Source: JBOHUC01 sp050733935 (GTDB taxonomy: Bacteria; Eisenbacteria; RBG-16-71-46; DASYSL01). Taken from it: a stretch of DNA of 24,750 bases. The translations under genes and the position numbers were made by a program. The notes beneath the pieces are model-generated. The model saw nothing but the letters and a program-made list of their open reading frames with translations, did not search any database and was not told the DNA's origin. Location of the stretch: assembly GCA_050733935.1 (NCBI GenBank), contig JBOHUC010000050.1, positions 1-24,750 of the forward strand. Reading direction: 5' to 3'. Positions 1 through 6,531 of this stretch are shown in pieces; position 1 is the stretch's first letter; each line of letters opens with the position of its first letter.

Positions 1-1
1 G

Positions 2-244
2 CCGAAGGGCGCTCCGGTACGCGGCCGACGGGGAACGCGCGCGGCGAGCGACCGCGGGGGCGCCTCGATCGCCGCCGATCGGGATTCGCAGCTGGCCCTC
101 TTCGGGAGCGATCCGCAGGCCGTCGAGCTCCGAAGCCTTCTCGAAGAGCTCGACCTCGAGCGGCTCTCCCCGCGCGAGGCGCTTGCGATCCTCTTTGAAT
201 GGAAGGAGCGGCTGACCGCCGCGGGGGCGCAAAGGCGCTCGTGA
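2..244 (+). CDS. mutS: DNA mismatch repair protein MutS, C-terminal fragment
   Basis: This is the last 80 codons of a gene that starts before the window; the reading frame begins at base 2 and the stop is TGA at 242-244. The tail, with ELDLERLSPREALAILFEWK near its end, matches the conserved C-terminal helix of MutS (L..LDLDxLTPLEALxxLxxLK), which in the family follows the ATPase domain. The preceding stretch (residues about 1-29 of the fragment) is a basic, low-complexity linker, as is usual there. Within it, QLALF (bases 89-103) fits the QL[SD]LF-type beta-clamp-binding peptide found at this place in other MutS proteins. MutS recognises mismatches and recruits MutL, whose gene lies 22 kb downstream on the same strand. 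The call rests on a short but characteristic segment. Confidence 0.86.
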   Translation, partial: PKGAPVRGRRGTRAASDRGGASIAADRDSQLALFGSDPQAVELRSLLEELDLERLSPREALAILFEWKERLTAAGAQRRS

Positions 245-274
245 CAAGCGCGATGCGGGCCGGGCGCGCCTGCG

Positions 275-1954
275 CTAGCGAACGACGACGAACTTCATGC
301 CCTGTGATGCGAGCCCGCTTGCATCTCGGACCTTTGCGAAGTACACGCCGGGAGCGAGGGACGCCCGATCGAGCCTGACTTGGACCATGCTCATGCCTTC
401 CGGGGCCACCCGGAGATTCTCCCGCAGCACGGCCCGACCCGCGAGGTCGTAGACCGTCACGGTTGCCAGCGACGGCGTGCTGCTTTCGACCTCGAGTTGA
501 ATCGTGTCCCCGACGGGATTCGGGCTCAGGATCCGCGCGTGCAGCTGGTGCCGACCCTGAGGCCAGACCCCGGGGGCGCTCTCCCAGGCATAGCGCGAGT
601 CCACGGATTCTCTCCGAATCCGATAGCGAAGGGCCTGCGACCGAAGCTGACTCACTTCCTGCGTATCGTCCGTCCAGCTCATGGCGACATCCGCTCCCGC
701 GCGAAGGCGCGCCACGGTTTCGGGATCCCCGCTCCCGACCTGGCGTACGACCGCCCACCAGGAATCAGGCGACGGAGCGGAGAGAGTCCACTCGAGGCGC
801 GGGTGGCCGCCCTTGATGCGTACGCGAGGAGTGGATGAGGTCGTTGTAACGTAAGTGTGCGTCCAGCGGATCGGATTGAAGAAGCCGTCGGACCAGGCCA
901 CCCACACGTCTCCAAAGCGGTCCCGCGCGACGCTGGCAGTGGAATTGGCGTCGATGCTCGCGGAGATCTCCTCGCCGACCGGATACTCAGCGCCGGATGG
1001 CACGCACACGCAGACCCCTCCCCGGCCGAAGAACTGATAGGTCCAGACCACGACCGGGCGTTCCCCGCTGTCGCGCGAAAGATCGGGTGCCTGGGAGAAC
1101 TTCCCGTACCCGCCGCTGGAGTACGCGCAACGGAGCGTTTCGGGCGTCAGCCAGCCGCCGTCTTGGAATCGCTGAAGCGGGATCGTAGAGTCCGCTGTCG
1201 CCCACGCGGCCCAGTAGCTGTTGGGGCCTGCGGCGCGTAGCACGGGGCTTGCGGAGATCTCCGTGCCGATCGTTTGGGAGCCGGGGATCCAGTTGTCCCC
1301 CCGGAGGAATCCCCACCTCATCGGCTGGGCGAAGTCGTTATCGAGGAGAACGAGCGCACTCGAATCATCGAGAGCGGCAAGGGCCAGCCCTCTGATCCCC
1401 CCCTCGATACGCACCGCTTCCCGCCATACCCCCTCACGAAGCGCGCGGAAGAGCCGCGTCCTCTTGCTGGTCGCTCCATCGTAGACCCCGGCCCAGCGTT
1501 GCGAGGCGCCGACCGCAGCCGCATAGCGCGTTTCGCCCGGTGGCTTGCGGCCGATCGTCTCGATTGGACCGGGCACCTTCTCCCCTAATCGGGCGAAGTA
1601 CAGGGATTCCGAGGTGGCAACGCTCCCGCCTCCATAGACGAGGTACTGCTCCTCAGGTGGCGCCGGAACGGGCGGAAAGAAAAGCGGCTCCCCATGCCCG
1701 AGCTGCCACGAGGTCCGCCACCCGGAGTCGGCCCAATTGAACCCGATGCCTGCGGTTGTGAAGGACGCGAGGGAAGCCGCGGTAGCAATGAGCGCGGGTT
1801 GCCCCAGGGAGTCGAGTTCGAGACGGGGAGCGAGAATGTAGTCGAATCCATCCGCTCCCAAGGCCTCGACCGGCGTCCATGCCCGGCCCGGCGGGGCAGT
1901 TTGAGCCGTCCCCGGCACGGCTAGAAGGAACAGAACGGTGAGAATCCGCTTCAT
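275..1954 (-). CDS. Secreted protein with T9SS-type C-terminal sorting domain
   Basis: A 559-aa protein. I chose the ATG at 1954 because it opens a clear signal peptide (MKRILTVLFLLAVPGTAQTA); the open frame continues upstream but reads as low-quality Arg/Ser-rich sequence. The middle (about 25-470) has repeated short beta-strand units with Trp/Asp (for example PVVVWTYQF, DVWVAWSDGF) resembling sialidase-like or propeller repeats, with no catalytic motif I can name. The last 85 residues (SPNPVGDTIQLEV, then VTVYDLAGRAV, then LAPGVYFAKV) match the type IX secretion system sorting domain, so export across the outer membrane is likely. It converges on mutS (30-bp gap) and diverges from the metalloprotease gene at 2199. 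A good sigma70-like promoter lies about 60 bp upstream. The substrate or ligand is unknown. Confidence 0.82.
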   Translation of the reverse strand: MKRILTVLFLLAVPGTAQTAPPGRAWTPVEALGADGFDYILAPRLELDSLGQPALIATAASLASFTTAGIGFNWADSGWRTSWQLGHGEPLFFPPVPAPPEEQYLVYGGGSVATSESLYFARLGEKVPGPIETIGRKPPGETRYAAAVGASQRWAGVYDGATSKRTRLFRALREGVWREAVRIEGGIRGLALAALDDSSALVLLDNDFAQPMRWGFLRGDNWIPGSQTIGTEISASPVLRAAGPNSYWAAWATADSTIPLQRFQDGGWLTPETLRCAYSSGGYGKFSQAPDLSRDSGERPVVVWTYQFFGRGGVCVCVPSGAEYPVGEEISASIDANSTASVARDRFGDVWVAWSDGFFNPIRWTHTYVTTTSSTPRVRIKGGHPRLEWTLSAPSPDSWWAVVRQVGSGDPETVARLRAGADVAMSWTDDTQEVSQLRSQALRYRIRRESVDSRYAWESAPGVWPQGRHQLHARILSPNPVGDTIQLEVESSTPSLATVTVYDLAGRAVLRENLRVAPEGMSMVQVRLDRASLAPGVYFAKVRDASGLASQGMKFVVVR

Positions 1955-2012
1955 GCGGCACCTGCGGGTTGCGGAAGTCCATGAGCCGATGGAAAGCGTA
2001 GTGCTTCGAACG

Positions 2013-2040
2013 ATTCTACTTGACGACGGGGGGGTATCAA
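2013..2040 (-). promoter_or_regulatory. Sigma70-like promoter for the T9SS-sorted protein gene
   Basis: Reading the minus strand, TTGATA (2040-2035) and TAGAAT (2018-2013) are separated by 16 bp, each matching the sigma70 consensus at five of six positions. The -10 lies about 59 bp from the ATG at 1954. This is the best-scoring promoter I could read in the window by eye. Confidence 0.6.
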
Positions 2041-2062
2041 GTTTCCTGACGCAAGGTGATCG

Positions 2063-2076
2063 TTGTCGCGCGACAA
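2063..2076. promoter_or_regulatory. 14-bp perfect palindrome in the divergent intergenic region
   Basis: TTGTCGCGCGACAA is a perfect inverted repeat with no spacer. It lies in the 244-bp gap between two divergent genes for secreted proteins, 23 bp upstream of the -35 of the minus-strand promoter and 122 bp before the plus-strand ATG. Its form suits a dimeric repressor or activator site. No regulator gene is adjacent, so the operator role is inference. Confidence 0.35.
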
Positions 2077-2198
2077 TCTCGCCCTCAACACCTGCAGGTA
2101 TCACTTCCTCGCTCTGTCGCTCCGCCACCCCGCGCGGCCACTCTTCCTCCCGACTTCGTTCCGACATGTCCCCTTCCCTTCGGAGCACGAGGCCCCCC

Positions 2199-3386
2199 AT
2201 GCACTCACCCGGTTCCGTCTCAAGATCGCTCTTCCCTGGAGCTTTGCTGCTGCTCGCACTTGTCTTCGCCCTGGACTCGCACGCGGCGGGAGTCGGCATC
2301 TCGGCACCGGGCGACGAGCCAGCTGGGACCGTGACCGACACTCTCTTCTTTCCCAATCGTCCGGGCACGCAGCCCAACACCCGCATGCGGCGGGATCTGG
2401 AGTTTCTGTTGACCGCTCGATACTCTCTCGGTCGTGGTGATGCGACCCCGGGGTTCTCGGGAACGGATCTTCAGACTCTCGAGCGCTTCGGAACGACTCT
2501 CGCCGAATCGCACTCCAACATCTTTGGTGCCCCGTACTCGGACATCCACCTCATCCACGACTACTTCTCCCCGGAGAGCAAGCGGTACAACTTCAGCAAT
2601 CCTGCTTTGCCTGGCTTCCAGATCGGCAGCGCAGCTGATCCGGTCCCCGACCGCCAACACGCCGATTTTTACATCTACGAGGACAACCAGGCCGGCATGC
2701 GCGGCGGCCACTATGCGTCGCTCTTCACGACGGCGAAGGAGGACTCCTCGACCGGCCACTGGCAGTCGCCGACCCAGTTCGAGATCCTTCCCAGCAACTC
2801 GTTCATGTTTACCGGACCAACGCGCGCCGCGCTTCCTGACCCGGGCGGCACAGGCTGGACCGCCCCGAATCGGACGCAGAACTGGGATTCATTCACGAGT
2901 TCCAGCATTCTCTTCCCGGCCAGACGACCGGGAACGCGCTCTCCGAACTGTTCTCGACGGCCGCCGAAGTCCTGGGGGGAGCCCTGCCCGAGGATGCGGC
3001 GGTCTTCGACTTTTCCTACACCTGGAACCTCCTCGGGAATGCGAACGCCGGCCTTACGGGCCCTCCCTCAGAGACGAGTATTCGCGCCGTCGGAAACAAC
3101 TACTCGGCTTATCGGCTTCTCATGGCCTATCTCCTTCTCAACTTCCGCAATCAGGACACGACGGCGACTCTGCGTACGGACGCCTCGATGGGCGGATTCA
3201 CGGACGACCTCGTCTATCGCTGGTCGCGCTCGACGCGTCAGCTCTCGCAGCTTCGGGGTCGGCTCTCGAACGACAGTTGCTGGACCTGCTCGCAGAAGAG
3301 CTATTTCAACCCGGGCGGCGTGCCGATGCCCGTCTACGACCGCCTCCAGCTCCTCCTTCACAACTGGCGCGTGGCCACGTACGTGA
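2199..3386 (+). CDS. Frameshifted gene, part 1: signal peptide and N-terminal half of metalloprotease domain
   Basis: Authentic sequence runs to about 2888 (GTGWTAPNRTQNWDS). After that the frame reads as Arg/Pro/Ser-rich nonsense until its stop at 3386. The start at 2199 is preferred over ATG 2166 because it has a GAGG ribosome site and opens the signal peptide directly. The region before the break (DIHLIHDYFSPES, HADFYIYEDNQAG) has no motif I can name, but it leads straight into the HEFQH helix found in the next frame. If translated as it stands, the product would lack the catalytic zinc site. Confidence 0.55.
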   Translation: MHSPGSVSRSLFPGALLLLALVFALDSHAAGVGISAPGDEPAGTVTDTLFFPNRPGTQPNTRMRRDLEFLLTARYSLGRGDATPGFSGTDLQTLERFGTTLAESHSNIFGAPYSDIHLIHDYFSPESKRYNFSNPALPGFQIGSAADPVPDRQHADFYIYEDNQAGMRGGHYASLFTTAKEDSSTGHWQSPTQFEILPSNSFMFTGPTRAALPDPGGTGWTAPNRTQNWDSFTSSSILFPARRPGTRSPNCSRRPPKSWGEPCPRMRRSSTFPTPGTSSGMRTPALRALPQRRVFAPSETTTRLIGFSWPISFSTSAIRTRRRLCVRTPRWADSRTTSSIAGRARRVSSRSFGVGSRTTVAGPARRRAISTRAACRCPSTTASSSSFTTGAWPRT

Positions 3387-5059
3387 ACAACTCCTTCCTT
3401 CCGGGAAGCGAAGGGCAGTACGGCTATCCTCCGCACTTCGGCTTCTCTCCCGGCCAGGATGTCGGCGCCTGGCAGAACAACGACGGCTTCACCAGCGATG
3501 ACGCCGTTGCGATCCCGCCGGTGCTGACGGCGAGGCCGGCCTGGATCTCGCGAGACACCTCGCTCGTGGGCGGGCGCGCGCTCGACCCCTACTACCCGCT
3601 CGTGCTACAGCCGCTCGGTTCCGAATACTGGGTGATCCGAAGTGCCGCCGGGATCCCCGACAACACCGACCTCGTTGTGCGTGTGGACGCGTCCAGTCTC
3701 TACCGGGACAGCCCCTTCGAGGATTGCTCGGTCGAACTCGGCGGTGCCCAGGACGGACGGCTGTACGTCTCCGTCGTGGGTTACAAGAATCAGGGAGACA
3801 ATCTCTGGAACCACCCGGAGTGGCCCGATACGGTCTTCGGACCGGTGTGGGTGGATGTCGACAGCGTGCGCGGTCCTCTCGAGCTCGTGCTCCCGCGATT
3901 CGGTGTGCGGTTCAAGGCCGCGGTCCTTGTCCTCACGCTCGAGGATGGCCCTCACTACCAGTACTGGTCGGGCGCGTCCGGAACGGAAAACGCCGGGCCG
4001 GGGGGGACGAGCTACTGGGAGGCCCTCAGGTACCACGTGAACCTCTCTCTGCGTCGCTCCCCGTTCGAGAGCCAGAATCCGGCCCCGTTCGCCGTCACTT
4101 CCGGATCGATCGAGGACCTCCCGGCCTGGTCTCCAACCGGAACCGAACTCGCGTACCGCTTTCTCGGACAGAGTTACTCGCAGATCTACCGAAAATCGGT
4201 CGGGGGCAGTGCCACTCCTCTCGTGAGCCGGCCGCACAATCAGACCACTCCCGACTGGTCCCCGCGCGGCGACTGGGTCGCCTTCGCCGAGGACCCGGAC
4301 GGGAACTGCGATCACATCTACGCCTATAACGTCCAGACGCTCGAGCTTCGGCAGCTCACCTCGGGGAGCGTGCTCGATCTCCATCCGTCGTTCCAGCCGA
4401 ACGGCCAGAGGCTCGCGTTCGTTCGAACGATCCCCGGGGCCGTGCCTCAGCAGTGGGAGATTCGCCGGATCGACCTGGCCGGGACGAACAACGTTGCCGT
4501 GCTCAACCCGCCGTTCACCCAGCCGATCGTCTCGCCGCGCTGGTCCAAGGACGGATCGCAGATCTACTTCTCCTCCGGGGATCGGCTCTACTCCGTGCCC
4601 GTAACCGGCGGGCAGGCAGCACCGCAGGACAGCGTGCTCCTCAATGTCTCCTCTTTCGATCTACCTCTCGGGGGCGGGCCGATCGTCGCCGAGGAGGCCG
4701 GGGCGATGGACTACCGGTGCGGAAGTGTCAAGACGATTCCCTACCGGAGGGTCGCGCTTCGGGACACGCTCACGAACCCGAGGGATCTCGATCCCCGGTT
4801 CTACCGGACCGGAGTCCGCTTCTTCACACCCCGACTTTCCTACGACAACACGCGGATCGCCTACGTCTCCGATCAGAACGGATTGAGCGAACGGGACCTC
4901 TACCTGGGCCAGTTCACCTACGACCATGCTCCCACGTTCAACACGCTCACCGATCGCACCTCGACGGCCGGCTCGCCCCTTTCGATCGATCTCTCTGCCA
5001 CCGACCCGGACGGTGACGCCCTCACGTACTCGGGGCCTACCTCCCGGCGGGTTCCGTGA
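3122..5059 (+). CDS. Frameshifted gene, part 2: rest of protease domain, PD40 propeller, start of Ig domain
   Basis: The homologous frame begins earlier, at about 2888, with FIHEFQHSLPG followed by LSELFSTAAE; there is no credible start codon before ATG 3122, which is internal to the domain. From about 4080 it holds TolB/PD40-type propeller repeats, recognisable as PAWSPTGTELAY, PDWSPRGDWVAF, PSFQPNGQRLAF and PRWSKDGSQIYF. It then enters an Ig-like domain (SIDLSATDPDGDALTYSG) and stops at 5059, just after the second break. PD40 propellers commonly mediate protein or carbohydrate binding in secreted proteins. Confidence 0.6.
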   Translation: MAYLLLNFRNQDTTATLRTDASMGGFTDDLVYRWSRSTRQLSQLRGRLSNDSCWTCSQKSYFNPGGVPMPVYDRLQLLLHNWRVATYVNNSFLPGSEGQYGYPPHFGFSPGQDVGAWQNNDGFTSDDAVAIPPVLTARPAWISRDTSLVGGRALDPYYPLVLQPLGSEYWVIRSAAGIPDNTDLVVRVDASSLYRDSPFEDCSVELGGAQDGRLYVSVVGYKNQGDNLWNHPEWPDTVFGPVWVDVDSVRGPLELVLPRFGVRFKAAVLVLTLEDGPHYQYWSGASGTENAGPGGTSYWEALRYHVNLSLRRSPFESQNPAPFAVTSGSIEDLPAWSPTGTELAYRFLGQSYSQIYRKSVGGSATPLVSRPHNQTTPDWSPRGDWVAFAEDPDGNCDHIYAYNVQTLELRQLTSGSVLDLHPSFQPNGQRLAFVRTIPGAVPQQWEIRRIDLAGTNNVAVLNPPFTQPIVSPRWSKDGSQIYFSSGDRLYSVPVTGGQAAPQDSVLLNVSSFDLPLGGGPIVAEEAGAMDYRCGSVKTIPYRRVALRDTLTNPRDLDPRFYRTGVRFFTPRLSYDNTRIAYVSDQNGLSERDLYLGQFTYDHAPTFNTLTDRTSTAGSPLSIDLSATDPDGDALTYSGPTSRRVP

Positions 5060-6438
5060 TCAACGGCTCGACCTTCAGTTGGAACAATCCGCAACCGGCC
5101 GGGACCGACTACTACATCACTTTCCGCGCGTCGGACGCCGGTGGGGCACTCGCGAACAAGGTGATCAAACTCACCCTCATCCAGGGCGGCGGCGGCTGTC
5201 CGATCGTGGATGTCCGGACGGAGGACGGGTGGCAGGAGGAGAACACGATCCTGGGGCGCTCGCTCACCGGCCAGTCGAGCCTCGACCGATACCGGATCAA
5301 GGGCCTGGCGAGTACGGATCAGAGCGAGTACCACGTCCGCATTCGCGAGAACGAGCGCGAGCAGACGAGCCTCGATGAGGTTTCGCTCGTGAGCGTGGAT
5401 CACGACCCGAACGTGCGGGCGTTTGTGACCCGGGATGGGATTCTCTTGGGAACGAGAGCGCCGGCGAGGCGCATCGTCCGATCCACCGGGGAGGACGTCA
5501 CGCAGCAAGTCGACGGGAGCACGCCCGAAGGACTCGTGCTCGAGCCCGGCGAGGTGCTGCTCGTCGAACGGGCCGACCTCCACGGGGTGTCGGGGAAGGG
5601 GACAGGGAGCACGCTCCACCACACGCCGTTCCACCTCGACGACGACGACAAGGGAGGAGGCGGCGGAAGTCCCGTCGGCCCGATCGAGACCGCGTCAGTG
5701 AATCCGGTCGATCGGTTCGTGCTCGAGCAGACCGGGATCCTGATCCAGGTTCCGGACGGGCGCGGCGGGTGGGAGACCCTCGACCATCGCTATCCGCGCG
5801 AGCACCCCGACGAGTACGTCAATCCGGAGGTCCCGAACGGCCCGGTGCGCCTGGTGTCGGTTGGTCGACACCGGCTTCGCTTTGTCGGAGACATCGTGCC
5901 GGTCGCAGAAGGCGCGCCACAGACCCTCACGCTGCTCGGGGCCCGGCACTCCCGGCTCGGTGAGGTGTCCGCGTCGGTCGCCGGGGCCGATGGCGCGTTC
6001 ACCACGATCGCACCGAACGACACGATCACGCTTCGGTTCGCGGCACCGGCTCCCGTGCCGGGGGCAACGCGCGGGCTCTTTCTCTTGACCCGCGGGGTCT
6101 ATACCTCGCTCACGGAGGAAGGCGCAAATCCCATCGAGCGGCTCGGAGGAGTCTCAAGCGCGTTCGCGCTCGGACCGGCACGCCCGAATCCGACGACGGG
6201 CCGGGTGACCCTTGGTTTCACCCTGGGAAGAGATGGAGAGGCAAGCCTTCGCGTGTACGACGTGGCCGGTCGGCTGGTTCGCACGCTGTTCGACCGCGGG
6301 ATGGAGGCGGGTCCGCACGAGGCCGCCTGGGACGGCCGGGACGAGACCGGAGTGAGGGCCCCGGCCGGCGTGTACTTCTACCGGCTCGACGCCCAGGGCT
6401 GGCACTCGGAGAGGAAGCTGATCGTGCTCGTCCAGTAG
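5056..6438 (+). CDS. Frameshifted gene, part 3: end of Ig domain and FlgD-like C-terminal domain
   Basis: The homologous frame begins at about 5032 (AYLPAGSV). The first start is GTG 5056, which overlaps the preceding stop as GTGA, so reinitiation is conceivable. It completes the He_PIG-like Ig domain (STFSWNNPQPAG, then YYITFRASDAGG), followed by about 300 residues of beta-rich sequence with an acidic DDDDKGGGGG spacer. It ends in a FlgD Ig-like module (ARPNPTTGRVTLGFTL, LRVYDVAGRLVRTL, GVRAPAGVYFYRLDA). That module is a frequent C-terminal element of exported proteins in FCB-related phyla, and here it probably serves as a cell-surface or sorting element. Confidence 0.68.
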   Translation: MINGSTFSWNNPQPAGTDYYITFRASDAGGALANKVIKLTLIQGGGGCPIVDVRTEDGWQEENTILGRSLTGQSSLDRYRIKGLASTDQSEYHVRIRENEREQTSLDEVSLVSVDHDPNVRAFVTRDGILLGTRAPARRIVRSTGEDVTQQVDGSTPEGLVLEPGEVLLVERADLHGVSGKGTGSTLHHTPFHLDDDDKGGGGGSPVGPIETASVNPVDRFVLEQTGILIQVPDGRGGWETLDHRYPREHPDEYVNPEVPNGPVRLVSVGRHRLRFVGDIVPVAEGAPQTLTLLGARHSRLGEVSASVAGADGAFTTIAPNDTITLRFAAPAPVPGATRGLFLLTRGVYTSLTEEGANPIERLGGVSSAFALGPARPNPTTGRVTLGFTLGRDGEASLRVYDVAGRLVRTLFDRGMEAGPHEAAWDGRDETGVRAPAGVYFYRLDAQGWHSERKLIVLVQ

Positions 6439-6448
6439 CTCGAGTCGA

Positions 6449-6468
6449 CGTGACCCGCTTGCGTCACG
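6449..6468. terminator. Weak hairpin after the metalloprotease gene
   Basis: CGTGAC (6449-6454) and GTCACG (6463-6468) form a 6-bp stem with an 8-nt loop, 11 nt after the stop at 6438. No T-run follows. It is a weak terminator candidate on its own. Confidence 0.25.
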
Positions 6469-6501
6469 GGGATCGAAAGGAACGAAGGAGTGAGATTGGG
6501 T

Positions 6502-6521
6502 CGCGGAGCTCATGCTCCGCG
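6502..6521. terminator. 8-bp stem-loop between convergent genes
   Basis: CGCGGAGC-TCAT-GCTCCGCG is a perfect 8-bp stem with a tetraloop. It lies 11 nt beyond the stop of the minus-strand gene (6532) and 64 nt beyond the plus-strand stop (6438). It could end transcription from both sides, but it lacks a T-tract on either strand. Confidence 0.4.
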
Positions 6522-6531
6522 GCCCCGCTCG

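Larger units (their letters stand above)
2199..6438 (+). pseudogene. Secreted HEFQH metalloprotease / PD40 propeller / Ig-like protein, split by two frameshifts
   Basis: One gene of about 1412 codons is readable only by changing frame twice. Frame 3 runs from ATG 2199 (GAGG ribosome site 6 nt upstream; signal peptide around SLFPGALLLLALVFALDSHAAG) to about 2888. Frame 2 takes over with FIHEFQHSLPG and LSELFSTAAE, then runs to about 5031. Frame 1 continues from about 5032 with AYLPAGSVINGSTFSW to the stop at 6438. Domains in order: signal peptide; zinc metalloprotease region with HExxH and a candidate third-ligand Glu (residues about 60-300); WD40-like/PD40 propeller (nucleotides about 4080-4900); cadherin/He_PIG Ig-like domain cut by the second shift (about 4925-5190); uncharacterised region; FlgD-type Ig-like C-terminal domain (about 6170-6438). 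Both shifts are repaired by adding 1 nt (or 4 nt at the first). Assembly error, a recent pseudogene and programmed recoding all remain possible. Confidence 0.75.

Noticed and set aside
2199..6438. Programmed ribosomal frameshifting as the explanation for both breaks
   Set aside because: Neither junction has an X-XXY-YYZ slippery heptamer or an obvious downstream pseudoknot. The sites are better explained by small indels.
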